From IMG/VR virus record IMGVR_UViG_3300044732_003471, positions 1 to 37,853 of that record: a stretch of DNA of 37,853 nt; one strand, written 5' to 3'. Positions 26,034 through 34,999 of the stretch are shown one piece after another. Source of the DNA: a virus. The first letter of the stretch is position 1. Each line of letters begins with the position of its first letter. The notes beneath the pieces were generated by a model, which ran no database searches, had not been told where the DNA came from, and saw only the letters and a program-made list of their open reading frames with translations. A program made the position numbers and the translations under genes.

Positions 26034-26721
26034 GTCCAAATAGTTTTTTGGTATTATATTCATTTATAGTCTTAAAAAGTTCATCCGTCCAACAATCTCG
26101 TTTTTGCACAAAAACCAGTGGTTGCGAACTGTTTTCTACAGCCATAACGATTACTCCTTGACTTACTGGTGTGCCTGTACGCTCTTCACACATAATAGCA
26201 TATGCCGCCATCTGTATAAAATAACTGTCAATCTCATCTTCTGTTTTAGCTCGAGAACTTGTCTTAAAATCGATTATGCTCAGCCGACCATCAAATTCTG
26301 CGATGAGGTCAACTCGACCAGCGAGTCCAAGATGATCTGAGTAGAGTGGAGCCTCTTGAAGACACACGTTATCGATTCGGTCATCCAAGACAGGCTTGAT
26401 AGAGTTAAACATATCTTTTACATGAGGCATCTCTCCTTCAGCAAAATATGAATCAATATTATCAATATATCGTTCAACCGCTGCGTGTAAAGCTGTGCCT
26501 CGCGTGCTTGCATGCCGGGCTACACGTGCTGCTTCAACTTCGCCAACTCGTGTTCTCCATTCTTGAAGTGCACCTTTGTTACGAATGCCTAATACAGTAG
26601 TAATACTAGGATAGGCTTTACCATTAGGCGTCATATAAAAACGACCAGAAGTGGTAGTGTTTGCTTCTAGATCACTATAGCCAAGATCTATAGGTGAGTG
26701 CGTAAACTTTTTTCGATTCAT
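26026..26721 (-). CDS. PD-(D/E)XK exonuclease (MGME1/Cas4-like)
   Basis: 231 residues. Core motifs: GTALHAAVERY (about 75-85), LGLAGRVDLIAEFDGR with the catalytic Asp, SIIDFKTSSR with D-x-K, then FIQMAAYAIMCEERTG. These match the PD-(D/E)XK nucleases found in the replication modules of T4-like marine phages and related to mitochondrial MGME1. Predicted single-strand DNA exonuclease in recombination or repair. It overlaps clpP and the upstream small gene, so it is part of one unit. Confidence 0.82.
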   Translation of the reverse strand: MNRKKFTHSPIDLGYSDLEANTTTSGRFYMTPNGKAYPSITTVLGIRNKGALQEWRTRVGEVEAARVARHASTRGTALHAAVERYIDNIDSYFAEGEMPHVKDMFNSIKPVLDDRIDNVCLQEAPLYSDHLGLAGRVDLIAEFDGRLSIIDFKTSSRAKTEDEIDSYFIQMAAYAIMCEERTGTPVSQGVIVMAVENSSQPLVFVQKRDCWTDELFKTINEYNTKKLFGHA

Positions 26722-26888
26722 TAGAGTTTATCCCAATCAACAAATAGTTTTTGTTGTATTTCTTTATCTCTTCGATTGTCATCAAAGCGATTTTTCTTAA
26801 ATTTTTTATTGCGAGAATAATCATCATGACCATCATCGTAATAACCATGTCCCCTTTTCTTGTCTCTATTTTTTCTGCTGCGTCCCAT
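26721..26888 (-). CDS. 55-aa highly basic protein
   Basis: ATG 26886-26888 to TAA 26721-26723; the stop shares one base with the nuclease ATG (TAATG). Starts MGRSRKNRDKKRGHGYYDDG. Lys/Arg/Asp-rich, predicted disordered, ending LFVDWDKL. Likely nucleic-acid binding by charge. Found only by reading below the usual length limit. Confidence 0.65.
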   Translation of the reverse strand: MGRSRKNRDKKRGHGYYDDGHDDYSRNKKFKKNRFDDNRRDKEIQQKLFVDWDKL

Positions 26889-26891
26889 ATC

Positions 26892-27149
26892 TCAACGGGT
26901 TTCTATTTTTGCTTGTCTTCCACTTGCTTTTTTTACTTTGTTTAGTACGTCATTCCATCCACTACCAGCACGTTGAAGTATTGTCTTGCCTCCTTCATAT
27001 GATATACCAGGAGCGGAGATGACGCGTTTTACGTTTCCAGCCAAAGTGCAGTGCGGGCATGGTTCGCTTAGCGGCAGGTCACGCGAATCCATAGGCAAAC
27101 TTGCGTCCCAATAATAGTTGCAAGATGTGCAATTATATGTGTATGTCAT
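26892..27149 (-). CDS. FmdB-type zinc ribbon protein
   Basis: 85 residues. N-terminal zinc ribbon: YNCTSCNYYWDA (5-16) and PCPHCTLAGNVKRVISAPG, the CxxC...CxxC plus 'RxIxxPG' layout of FmdB-type regulators. The C-terminus GSGWNDVLNKVKKASG is conserved in T4-like marine phage homologs next to RNase H. Possibly a transcription or DNA-repair accessory; its role is unproven. Confidence 0.72.
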   Translation of the reverse strand: MTYTYNCTSCNYYWDASLPMDSRDLPLSEPCPHCTLAGNVKRVISAPGISYEGGKTILQRAGSGWNDVLNKVKKASGRQAKIETR

Positions 27150-27150
27150 A

Positions 27151-27603
27151 TTATTCTATGCCAAGATTTGAAAAGGCCTTTTTAATGAGTGAAGACGTAA
27201 GTAGACTATATTTTTTATGTAGTTTTTTATCTTTCATTGCAATTAAAATTTCTGCATCAGATGCATGAACATTTTCTAACAGTTTGATAAAGGCCATCTC
27301 CTTTTTAATCTTGTCATATGTAGTATTACCAACTAAAAGGCGAGGCAACACATCAATCTGTTTTCTTAGCGGAGAAAAATTTACTCCTGCTGGGTTTGGG
27401 CTAGGCGTATATGGAGGAGCACCTACCGGTAAATCAAATTTTATATCAGGACGAAATGCTGCCTGAAGTATAGTCTTTAATTCATAAGATTCATTTTCTT
27501 GAAGTATGCGCACTCGATCAGCGACTTTGTCTGTCGCCTGTATGCTTTCAAAAATTTCAAACGGATGTTTTGTTCTGTTGTTTGATGCAGTTTGTGGTCT
27601 CAT
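27151..27603 (-). CDS. conserved T4-like phage protein (DUF6433-like)
   Basis: 150 residues. The pattern FEIFESIQATDKVADRVRIL ... LKTILQAAFRPDIKFDLPVG ... PPYTPSPNP and a closing SLLTSSLIKKAFSNLG matches a protein conserved beside rnh in cyanophage-type T4-like phages. Function unknown; its constant place in the replication module suggests a DNA-metabolism role. Confidence 0.68.
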   Translation of the reverse strand: MRPQTASNNRTKHPFEIFESIQATDKVADRVRILQENESYELKTILQAAFRPDIKFDLPVGAPPYTPSPNPAGVNFSPLRKQIDVLPRLLVGNTTYDKIKKEMAFIKLLENVHASDAEILIAMKDKKLHKKYSLLTSSLIKKAFSNLGIE

Positions 27604-27614
27604 AATGTATGGTT

Positions 27615-28484
27615 TTATTTATGTGTAAAAAATTCTTCAGCACATGATACTAACATGTTGCAACGCTTAGAGATAAGATAGTTAAGTATCTTAGAGTTTC
27701 CGACCGAAGCACACTCGGAATATGCAGATAGAATTGAAGCTTTTACATTTTCTGGTGTTTTGCTAAGATCAATTATTGTGCTATTACGAATATAGTTGCG
27801 ATAGACTGTTTCTGGAAGAACACTTTGTAGTTTACCTTCATGCGCAGCAGCGATCCATGCTGTCATTTTAGTTGAACTGAGTGGTGTTTGGCGCCCGCCA
27901 TCAACAAATACAGTATCAGATGACAAGACATTTGGAATGCCATCACCGCTGTCACCGCGAAAGATATGCTCATAGAGATAATTAGCTGGGTTTTTATCAC
28001 TCAACATTTTCTTAGTCATAGGGCTGTACTGAGAGACATTATCATACTTTTGAAGTTGAATAAAATCTTTGTCTGCGCTGATAATCATTACGGGTTCGTG
28101 CTGGCCAAACTCTTGAGTAGATTCAACGAGTGTGCCAATAACATCGTCTGCTTCTGCGCCTTGTACAACTACTACTGGATATGGCATATGCTCAACTATT
28201 TCATCACGTATCTTGTTTATAATACCAAAAATTTCTTTCCAGTCAAGATCAGACGCCTCACGACTCTTCTTGCGTCCAGCTTTGTATTGCGGATAATACT
28301 CTTTACGCCAACTGCCGCCATCACATGCGATAATCATACGTCCATACTTTTCTCTATACTTGAGATTATACATTCTCAGCGAATTTAAGATAATATGTCG
28401 CATAAAGTCCTCTGTAATTTTCCCAGGACGTGATTGAGAAAATATAGCAGAGATTGCAATTCCAGAATAGTCGATTAGTAACAT
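27615..28484 (-). CDS. rnh: T4-type RNase H (5'-3' FEN nuclease)
   Basis: 289 residues; the start is ATG 28484 (MLLIDYSGIAISAIF), since a more upstream GTG would lie inside the -10 box. Removes RNA primers and flaps during lagging-strand synthesis. Acidic metal-site motifs: LLIDYSG (2-8), IIACDGGSWRKEYYPQYKAG, GAEADDVIGTLVE, IISADKDFIQLQ and GDSGDGIPNVLS (H2TH region). Length matches T4 RNase H. The promoter at 28491-28519 gives a probably leaderless mRNA. Confidence 0.88.
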   Translation of the reverse strand: MLLIDYSGIAISAIFSQSRPGKITEDFMRHIILNSLRMYNLKYREKYGRMIIACDGGSWRKEYYPQYKAGRKKSREASDLDWKEIFGIINKIRDEIVEHMPYPVVVVQGAEADDVIGTLVESTQEFGQHEPVMIISADKDFIQLQKYDNVSQYSPMTKKMLSDKNPANYLYEHIFRGDSGDGIPNVLSSDTVFVDGGRQTPLSSTKMTAWIAAAHEGKLQSVLPETVYRNYIRNSTIIDLSKTPENVKASILSAYSECASVGNSKILNYLISKRCNMLVSCAEEFFTHK

Positions 28485-28490
28485 GATATA

Positions 28491-28519
28491 ATTATACACT
28501 AGTGTGACTCAAATGTACA
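28491..28519 (-). promoter_or_regulatory. promoter of rnh, probably leaderless
   Basis: -35 TGTACA (28514-28519), 17-bp spacer, -10 TATAAT (28491-28496) on the minus strand. The ATG at 28484 lies at the expected start of transcription. Confidence 0.82.
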
Positions 28520-28951
28520 CTACTTTTTCCATAAACTTTTCACATGAGATGAATTTATTTTTACTCCAATAAATTCGTTGTAAAAATCATCTGTAAGCAG
28601 CACCTCTTTGTCAAACTGTTCCTTTGCTTCCATATAAGACAATTCACCTTTAGATTTGCAGAGATATATGATTCGACGAATAAAATCTGATTGGCGTGAT
28701 TCGACCAAAGCCTTTACAGTTTCACTGCTGCCATAGTATTTTTCCCAATCAGACTGTACACACTTTTTTCTTTTGCGCGTTTTGCCTTTTAGCGGAGCAA
28801 GTTTTTTTACACTAGACAACAGTTTTTTGCCAATATATTTTTTGCCATTTAGACTATCAGTTATTTCATAGACAAACCCAATATAACCTTCATCAATCTT
28901 CTCTTGAGCAAGTTCGCGAGTAAAAGGAAGTTCATTATATAGCCATGTCAT
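28520..28951 (-). CDS. GIY-YIG, segE-like endonuclease domain protein
   Basis: 143 residues. YIGFVYEITDSLNGKKYIGK (23-42) is the GIY-YIG strand pair. The Arg/Lys-rich segment and WEKYYGSSETVKALV follow, with EAKEQFDKEVLLTDDFYNEF at the end. Similar proteins are annotated as segE-like endonucleases in many T4-like phages and occur at a fixed place near rnh, so it may be a resident replication/repair protein rather than a mobile homing enzyme. Confidence 0.75.
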   Translation of the reverse strand: MTWLYNELPFTRELAQEKIDEGYIGFVYEITDSLNGKKYIGKKLLSSVKKLAPLKGKTRKRKKCVQSDWEKYYGSSETVKALVESRQSDFIRRIIYLCKSKGELSYMEAKEQFDKEVLLTDDFYNEFIGVKINSSHVKSLWKK

Positions 28952-28961
28952 AAATTATATA

Positions 28962-29162
28962 TTAAATTTCGTCATCACGAGAATCGTCTTCTGTTCCATA
29001 GATACGATAGGTTCCACAAAAAGGGCAATATTCTGGGTAGAGTTCTTCGCGTTCTAGATCTTCAAAATCTTCTTCGTCATCGCAATAGTATTTATCGTCC
29101 TCATCATCCCAAGAGACTTCGTAGACGTATTTGCATTTTGGACATCTGTTGTTTTCTATCAT
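28962..29162 (-). CDS. acidic double zinc-finger mini-protein
   Basis: 66 residues. CPKCKYVYEV (8-17) and CPFCGTYRIY (about 46-55) form a CxxC...CxxC zinc site around a strongly acidic loop (WDDEDDKYYCDDEEDFEDLE). Preceded by the late promoter at 29184-29191. Common in marine T4-like phages; function unknown. Confidence 0.7.
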   Translation of the reverse strand: MIENNRCPKCKYVYEVSWDDEDDKYYCDDEEDFEDLEREELYPEYCPFCGTYRIYGTEDDSRDDEI

Positions 29163-29172
29163 TATATTTAAA

Positions 29173-29367
29173 TTATTTTCTGTTATTTATATCATCAACA
29201 ACGGGGTCGTTCTTTCTTTCAAAATATGCGACAAATGGAACCAATGGCCAAACCAGCATTAATAAAAGAGCAGTGACGATAAATACTATTGCAACAAACG
29301 GAGCTACTGCAAACATACCAAGTGCATACCAAAATGGAGACAGTTTTATATAGTCTTTACCCTTCAC
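29173..29367 (-). CDS. 64-aa membrane protein
   Basis: Two hydrophobic stretches (FWYALGMFAVAPFVAIVFIV and TALLLMLVWPLVPFVAYF, residues 12-49) with a charged C-terminus (ERKNDPVVDDINNRK). Overlaps the end of nrdA by 11 bases, so it is probably translated from the reductase mRNA. Function unknown. Confidence 0.6.
   Translation of the reverse strand: MKGKDYIKLSPFWYALGMFAVAPFVAIVFIVTALLLMLVWPLVPFVAYFERKNDPVVDDINNRK
29184..29191 (-). promoter_or_regulatory. T4-type late promoter
   Basis: TATAAATA on the minus strand, 21 bases before ATG 29162; it overlaps the end of the membrane protein gene. Confidence 0.6.
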
Positions 29368-31015
29368 ATGTGCTGCAAGTTAAGATTGAACGTGCAAGTT
29401 CCTGTGCTGGATTTGCGCTACGTTGATAATACAACGACTTGACTCCTTGTTCCCAAGCAAAGATAAGAAGCTCGTTGACTTCTTTTGGCTTTGCAGTAGG
29501 TGCAATCATCAAGTTAAGTGATTGACCTTGATCAATATACTTTTGACGTTGTGCTGCCTGAATGACAATTTCTTTTTGACTAATTTCACCAAAGGTTTTA
29601 AATACATCTTTTTCTTCTGCAGAAAGAAATTCTAGATGTTGTACAGAACCACCATGAGTAAGAACATCCTTCCATGTTTCTTGATCATTTTTGCCTTTTT
29701 CTTTGAGCAACTTTTCAAGATATGGATTGCGATAGGTAAACTTGCCTTTAGCAAGATCCTTAACAAAATAATTGCTGTTCAGCGGTTCAATACTTGGAGA
29801 TACTTGTCCAAGTATAAACGAACTACTTGTAGTAGGAGCAATTGCAAGCGTAGTAGAGTTGCGTCGACCATAGCCTTCTAACATAAATGGCTCGCCAAAA
29901 AGTTTTGCAAGTTGGGAGGTAGCAGAGTCTGCCTTGGCACGGATAGTACTCCAAATTTGATTGTTCATCATCTTTGCTTCCATCGACTCGAATGGCACCA
30001 TCTTTGACTGCAACAATGAATGCCAACCAAGCACACCTACACCGAGTGCACGCTGATTGATAGCAAACTTACGAGGCGCTCTCATAAATTCATTGCCAGG
30101 ATTTCCAGTCTTCAAAATAAATTCAGACATAACTGCATCCAAGAAATATACAAGCGTCTCTACTGCATCTGTCTCTGCAATCTCGTCCCACTTTTCAAGA
30201 TTAAGTGAAGAGAGGTCACATACAAAACTTTCATCTTCTGATGTAGACAAAAAGATTTCTGTACAAAGGTTACTTGCATGTATCTTAAGACCCTTGTCCT
30301 TATACATCTGAGGTGCGCCGTTGTTTACATTATCAGAGAAAAAGATATAAGGATAACCAGACTCAAATCGTTTTTTAATGACTGTACTCCAAACTTTACG
30401 TTTGTCTTTGTCGCCGCCAATCATACTCTTCATCCACTCATCTGATACACACACGCCTATGGACAAGTCTTGAATAGCGTTACCTTCAGACCGAATCTTA
30501 AGAAACTCTTCAATGTCAGGGTGATCAATAGGCAAATAGGCTGCAAAAGAACCACGACGAACGTTGCCTTGCGAGACATAGTTGATAAGCGAATCGAAAA
30601 CTGTAAGTTGATGATGCACACCTGTAGCAGCACCACCGGAAGATATTGGGGCTCCTCGACCGCGCACATCTCCAAAATATGCAGAGGTTCCTCCGCCGAC
30701 TTTTGACATTGTACCAATCTCTCCGACCTTTGAGAGGATTCCATTCATGTCATCAGGTATATAACTACCAAAGCATGAGATTGGCAACCCGCGTTTACGG
30801 CCAAAGTTTGACCAGATTGGAGAAGCAAGAGAATAAAAACCTCTTGACATATAGTCTACAAACTTGTCTGAAAAACCAGGCATATCATCTAATAACGCCT
30901 GCGCTCTATCTCCAATGTCCTGTATTCTCTGTTCTGGAGTTTCTCCCTCTAAGAGATATCCTCTCTCTAAAAATTTTCTACTATCTTTATTTAACCAATA
31001 TATTTTATCACTCAT
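29357..31015 (-). CDS. nrdA: ribonucleotide reductase class Ia, large subunit NrdA
   Basis: 552 residues, short because there is no N-terminal ATP cone. Converts ribonucleotides to deoxyribonucleotides. Catalytic residues are in place: Cys81 (LPISCFGSYI), Asn249/Cys251/Glu253 (SNLCTEIF), Cys266 (FVCDLSSLNL), the radical-transfer YY pair in VKSLYYQRS, and a C-terminal CSTC pair (547-550) for re-reduction. The missing cone suggests loss of dATP inhibition. nrdB follows upstream in the same direction. Confidence 0.93.
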   Translation of the reverse strand: MSDKIYWLNKDSRKFLERGYLLEGETPEQRIQDIGDRAQALLDDMPGFSDKFVDYMSRGFYSLASPIWSNFGRKRGLPISCFGSYIPDDMNGILSKVGEIGTMSKVGGGTSAYFGDVRGRGAPISSGGAATGVHHQLTVFDSLINYVSQGNVRRGSFAAYLPIDHPDIEEFLKIRSEGNAIQDLSIGVCVSDEWMKSMIGGDKDKRKVWSTVIKKRFESGYPYIFFSDNVNNGAPQMYKDKGLKIHASNLCTEIFLSTSEDESFVCDLSSLNLEKWDEIAETDAVETLVYFLDAVMSEFILKTGNPGNEFMRAPRKFAINQRALGVGVLGWHSLLQSKMVPFESMEAKMMNNQIWSTIRAKADSATSQLAKLFGEPFMLEGYGRRNSTTLAIAPTTSSSFILGQVSPSIEPLNSNYFVKDLAKGKFTYRNPYLEKLLKEKGKNDQETWKDVLTHGGSVQHLEFLSAEEKDVFKTFGEISQKEIVIQAAQRQKYIDQGQSLNLMIAPTAKPKEVNELLIFAWEQGVKSLYYQRSANPAQELARSILTCSTCEG

Positions 31016-31036
31016 AATATAGATCTATATATCACA

Positions 31037-32029
31037 TCAAAACAGGTCGTCTTCACTAAAGCTTTGATTTTTCTTTGAATATTCAGTCGGGCGGGTGTGA
31101 AAAAAATCCGCCATATTATTGCCAAGTAGTTCTTCTTCAAACCACATAGTGGACTCAAGCAACTCTCTATCCACTTCAAATACTGGTTTAAAACTGATTT
31201 GAGCAAGGGATTCATTGATACGATTTTTAATAAACTCTTTAAGAATTGGTGCTGATAGCCCAGGTTCGTTTATGCCATTGATCATCCAGTCAACAATCTT
31301 AGCTTCAGACTTGTATGCCTCTTCAGCTTCATGCGCGATGCGTGCCTCAAGCTCATTGTCAAATAGTTCAGGATGCTCTTCACGAATTGTGTTGATAATC
31401 TTTATACCAACAAGAGCATGAATGTTTTCTTCATTGCGAGTATACTTTACTTGCTGATCTGTGTCTTTAAGTACATTTTTAAAACGAGCGAACCAGTTAA
31501 TAATATAAAACTGAGAAAATAACGAAACATTTTCAACAAAAAGAGTGAAAAGAATCAAAGCATAGAGATATTGTTTTTTAGAATCTTTATAAAACTTGTG
31601 AGTATACTTACGAAGATATTTAACACGACCTTGTATCCATTCAAGTTTAAGATTCTCTTCAAAAATATCTTCTAGTTCAAGCACACTAAGTAGACGCTCA
31701 TAGGCACTATTATGAATAACTTCAATGTTTGCCATAACATAGCCTAGATCTTGAAGACTAGGATGCGGCAAGTTTTCTCCCAGTTTGGCCCAAAAAGTTT
31801 TTACTGCAACTTCAATTTGTCCAACTGCTGAAAGTGTACGCACAATAATCTCGCGTTCTTGATCATTTAAATCAACCTTAAATTGCTGCACATCAGATTT
31901 AAAACTAAACTCTTTGTCTGTCCAAAATCCATTGTGCATGGCCTCAATAAACTGCTCTGTCCATGGATAGTGGTTTGGTTTGCGGCTAATTTGTTCTTCG
32001 AAGATGCTGTGTGTATTATTGTCATTCAT
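31037..32029 (-). CDS. nrdB: ribonucleotide reductase class Ia, small subunit NrdB
   Basis: 330 residues. The ferritin-like metal site is complete: Glu73 (in QIEVAVKTFW, where E. coli has Asp), Glu103 and His106 (IEVIHNSAY), the radical Tyr110, Glu166 (FVENVSLF), and Glu201/His204 (EENIHALVG). The C-terminal tail SFSEDDLF is the kind that docks on NrdA. The promoter at 32063-32091 drives nrdB then nrdA. No thioredoxin or glutaredoxin gene is seen in the window. Confidence 0.93.
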   Translation of the reverse strand: MNDNNTHSIFEEQISRKPNHYPWTEQFIEAMHNGFWTDKEFSFKSDVQQFKVDLNDQEREIIVRTLSAVGQIEVAVKTFWAKLGENLPHPSLQDLGYVMANIEVIHNSAYERLLSVLELEDIFEENLKLEWIQGRVKYLRKYTHKFYKDSKKQYLYALILFTLFVENVSLFSQFYIINWFARFKNVLKDTDQQVKYTRNEENIHALVGIKIINTIREEHPELFDNELEARIAHEAEEAYKSEAKIVDWMINGINEPGLSAPILKEFIKNRINESLAQISFKPVFEVDRELLESTMWFEEELLGNNMADFFHTRPTEYSKKNQSFSEDDLF

Positions 32030-32062
32030 GTTGGAAAATGTTACGCTGTGTAGCAGATGTTT

Positions 32063-32091
32063 ATTATAAACAGAAAAAGGCGAGTTGTAAA
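32063..32091 (-). promoter_or_regulatory. promoter of the nrdB-nrdA unit
   Basis: -35 TTTACA (32086-32091), 17-bp spacer, -10 TATAAT (32063-32068) on the minus strand, leaving a leader of about 27 nt before nrdB. Confidence 0.85.
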
Positions 32092-32114
32092 TAATTTTTT
32101 ACACGTCTCGTGAT

Positions 32115-32399
32115 TCATTCATTCATGGCACGTCTGCGTATGCTACGAAGAGCGCCACTAACAGAATCACGTAGTACAATTGTATGCTTGCTATTTTTCT
32201 TGGCATAATTATATAAAGCTTGCTGCTCCTCATCTGCCATATCTAGATATTTACACCAGCGTTCAAACTTATTTCGCCCGGTTTCAAACCGTCTAAAGAT
32301 GTCAGTTGGTACATTAAAAAGTCTCCATGTTGCTCCACTTTTAGGATAGTCAGAAGGTGGCATTGCAACGTCTCCAGTAACTACTTCTTCGTTTTTCAT
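32115..32399 (-). CDS. hypothetical 94-aa protein
   Basis: Begins MKNEEVVTGDVAMPPSDYPK. Contains TWRLFNVPTDIFRRFETGRN and a basic helix ending RSIRRRAMNE. The start overlaps the stop of the next gene (ATGA). It has the look of a small protein in T4-like structural clusters, but no family is certain. Confidence 0.6.
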   Translation of the reverse strand: MKNEEVVTGDVAMPPSDYPKSGATWRLFNVPTDIFRRFETGRNKFERWCKYLDMADEEQQALYNYAKKNSKHTIVLRDSVSGALRSIRRRAMNE

Positions 32400-32980
32400 T
32401 GCTTAATATCGTGTTGAGTTATTAATACTTTTTGTCCAGTCTTACAATGCACGGCGTCATACACATTTACGCCAAAAATATTTCCAACCGGGCATGAATT
32501 TTCTGCTATTGATATTGTTGTATTCTTGAGAGCCAATATGTCTCCAGTTAGTTGTAATGGTAGGTTACGCGTTAATCTGTATGTTCCATGACGAAGAGTG
32601 TTGTCTTCATTGAGATACCAAAAAGACTCTTCAAGATGAAGCGCACGTGGATCGCACCCAGTGGCCTCTTTGATAACCTTAGCAAGTGCTCGATCAGAAA
32701 CTCCAGTTTTTTCTTTTATGAGATAGAGCGCCGCAAGATACGAAGCAATTGTAGTCTTGCCAAATGGAATTACATTAAGCATACGTTTAACGTTAAAGAC
32801 CAATTTATGAAAAATATTATACTTACTTTTTTCTTCACTTGTTTCTGGTTTGCGAATTACATTTCCATTAGCATCAATAAGCCCCATCTTATAGGCTCCT
32901 GTTTTCGTCCATGGAGTAGTGAGTAAGCGTAAAAATCTAAATGCGTAAACAGTGTCTGTAGTGCGTGTTAGGAGTCCCAT
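32396..32980 (-). CDS. conserved T4-like phage structural-type protein
   Basis: 194 residues. The N-terminus LLTRTTDTVYAFRFLRLLTT with PWTKTGAYKMGLID, the middle segment FHKLVFNVKRMLNVIPFGKT, and the C-terminus GNIFGVNVYDAVHCKTGQKV match a protein conserved in marine T4-like phages and usually listed as a virion or internal protein. The function is not established. Coupled to the gene at 32115. Confidence 0.68.
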   Translation of the reverse strand: MGLLTRTTDTVYAFRFLRLLTTPWTKTGAYKMGLIDANGNVIRKPETSEEKSKYNIFHKLVFNVKRMLNVIPFGKTTIASYLAALYLIKEKTGVSDRALAKVIKEATGCDPRALHLEESFWYLNEDNTLRHGTYRLTRNLPLQLTGDILALKNTTISIAENSCPVGNIFGVNVYDAVHCKTGQKVLITQHDIKQ

Positions 32981-32984
32981 AGTT

Positions 32985-33353
32985 TTAAATTCTTTGAAGT
33001 GTTCGAGCTACGTATAGATCAATAGGTATATTTATATATTCGCCTTCTGGAATATAGTTTAGATAAAGCAAAAATGTCTTAAGTGCTGGCCAACTGTGTT
33101 CGTTTACTCGATTAAAACACATGCGTGTTGCTGCCTCAGGGTAAAACATATTGTGAAGTATAATGAGATGGTTTAAGATTAGCCTCTCTTGAAGTATACT
33201 TTTATCTTGATATTTTTTAAAGAGTTTTTTGATATACTTCAGATGAGCAAGATCAGCGTGAAACTCTTTTATATCTAGACAGTGTGGATTGTTATAATGT
33301 TTAGCCGCGTAGACTAAAAAATTTTTATCCGTTAACTCATTTACCAACTGCAT
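32985..33353 (-). CDS. conserved T4-like phage protein
   Basis: 122 residues, mostly helical: DLAHLKYIKKLFKKYQDKSI, LQERLILNHLIILHNMFYPE, ATRMCFNRVNEHSWPALKTF, LLYLNYIPEG. The 'LNHLIxLxNxF...EAATRMxF' pattern is a conserved feature of a small protein in the structural cluster of marine T4-like phages. Function unknown. A TATAAATT box (33359-33366) may be a late promoter. Confidence 0.68.
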   Translation of the reverse strand: MQLVNELTDKNFLVYAAKHYNNPHCLDIKEFHADLAHLKYIKKLFKKYQDKSILQERLILNHLIILHNMFYPEAATRMCFNRVNEHSWPALKTFLLYLNYIPEGEYINIPIDLYVARTLQRI

Positions 33354-33373
33354 ATTATAATTTATATCGTCGT

Positions 33374-33688
33374 TTACTTCGACAATAAATCAGTTACAGT
33401 CTGTCCCTTTTCCCAAAACTTACAGCTCCAATAACGAGCCTTCCACTTTGGACCCGGATCTGTATCACACTGATGGCGAGCTCTAAAGTTTTTTAGACGC
33501 TCTGGATCATCTCGTTTAATCTCTGCCTTTGGATCACCAAATCCAAGTTTTATGACGTTGCCCTTTTCATTACGCACATAGACATAAAACTTATGCTTTT
33601 CATCGTCGCTACGCCACGGTTCATTGAGAGTCACCTTACGACCATCATATTCTGCCTGCTCAGAGATATATTCTTTAAAACGCATCAT
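33374..33688 (-). CDS. putative internal head protein with T4-type targeting sequence
   Basis: 104 residues (two adjacent ATGs). The leader MMRFKEYISE closely resembles the T4 capsid-targeting sequence (MKTYQEFIAE), so cleavage after ISE10 is expected. The body carries KLGFGDPKAEIKRDDPERLK and FRARHQCDTDPGPKWKARYW with CKFW, a conserved phage module with possible metal-binding cysteines. This links the leader theory here to the well-studied T4 case. Confidence 0.7.
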   Translation of the reverse strand: MMRFKEYISEQAEYDGRKVTLNEPWRSDDEKHKFYVYVRNEKGNVIKLGFGDPKAEIKRDDPERLKNFRARHQCDTDPGPKWKARYWSCKFWEKGQTVTDLLSK

Positions 33689-33694
33689 AATATA

Positions 33695-34999
33695 TTAGCG
33701 TGAGATTTCTTCCCAATCTAGAGATGCGTGAATTTGTGCTGGATTACCACCTGAGGCAGTGCTCGCGGAAACTACTAATGATAATTCATTTGGAACTCCA
33801 CTTAAACCATTGCGTTCAAGTTGAAATTTAAATAGCGCTTCTTTTAAAATATCAAGGGAAGGTTTGCTCTGAGTTGTAGAGCTCATATAACCAGATGCCA
33901 ATATTCTTCCACCGGTAATTGCACTAGCATCCATCTTATATTCTACAGCTGAATCTGCCGATGCTGGCTGCCAAAGTCCACTTCCACCAGTAGTTGCGCC
34001 TCCTGAAACTACTTTCCATTTATAGTTAGTTGTTGATACAGGTAATATTGAAAGAGCAGTAAGAATTACAACTGCATCCAGTTTTGTAGATTTTAATCTC
34101 ATCGTAAGTATTGGATAATCAGTGCCCGCAGCAGTTATTAAATTATATGGAGCATTAATTGCAGTGCCTATGCTTTGTTGCGCTCCATATAGTTGATATC
34201 CACCTTCTGAAATTACTGTAGAGCATATTTGCTTAAGAGTACTTGTACTGCCAGTGTTAGAGGCATTTTCGATTTCGTATCGCAATGGCAGTGAAGCAGT
34301 AGTTATGTATGTAGAAGCAATTATATTAGCATGATGAAATGTATGACATACAACAAATTTTCCATTAATTACAAAACCAACTCGAACGCTGCCAACTCCC
34401 AACCATTCAAAATCCATCCATAAAATTTGTGCTTTAGAAATATCAAGAGTAAGCCCAGACGAACCGGTTCCATCTAATAGTTTATCACCATTCCACTGCG
34501 ATTGTGGTATTTTGATATTTTGCAAAGATCCATTTACAATTGTGCGTTTTACTATATTTAAAGTCGTGCCATCAAGTTCAAAATAGATGCCATTATCGGC
34601 ACCATAATATCCTACACGTTGCACTAATCCTGCTTTTGCAGATGACATTACAAATGTGTTAAGAACTAACAGTGACTTTCCGGGTTGATATGAAAAAACC
34701 TTCGTCGTTTCTCGCTTTACAGATGAGCCAGACAGTGCAGTAACACTACAATCAATTAGACCTTGGTTTGCATTAAATGTTGCTGTACCGCTACCAGCTA
34801 CACCAGTACTCCAAAGACCATTATCAGCAAATCTATGACTAGAATCAAATAGAGTAAGCGGCGATGATGTACGTAGTCGTCCAAATGCATCACCTGCTGT
34901 TTCAGACTGTAATATTGATTGATTAGTTGAAACAGTATTAGAATCAAGAAAGTCTTCTATCTTACGAGACAGCGTATAATTTTTAGTGTAGTTCGGCAT
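33695..34999 (-). CDS. virion structural protein (beta-rich, fibre- or decoration-like)
   Basis: 434 residues, Ser/Thr/Gly-rich and beta-stranded. The segment AGDAFGRLRTSSPLTLFDSS (near 35-55) is widespread in marine phage virion proteins. Later strands (LWMDFEWLGVGSVRVGFVIN) look like a lectin/jelly-roll fold. Probably a head or tail decoration or fibre protein. The gap 35000-35139 holds nothing convincing beyond a weak TGTAAATA late-like box near the start. Confidence 0.65.
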   Translation of the reverse strand: MPNYTKNYTLSRKIEDFLDSNTVSTNQSILQSETAGDAFGRLRTSSPLTLFDSSHRFADNGLWSTGVAGSGTATFNANQGLIDCSVTALSGSSVKRETTKVFSYQPGKSLLVLNTFVMSSAKAGLVQRVGYYGADNGIYFELDGTTLNIVKRTIVNGSLQNIKIPQSQWNGDKLLDGTGSSGLTLDISKAQILWMDFEWLGVGSVRVGFVINGKFVVCHTFHHANIIASTYITTASLPLRYEIENASNTGSTSTLKQICSTVISEGGYQLYGAQQSIGTAINAPYNLITAAGTDYPILTMRLKSTKLDAVVILTALSILPVSTTNYKWKVVSGGATTGGSGLWQPASADSAVEYKMDASAITGGRILASGYMSSTTQSKPSLDILKEALFKFQLERNGLSGVPNELSLVVSASTASGGNPAQIHASLDWEEISR

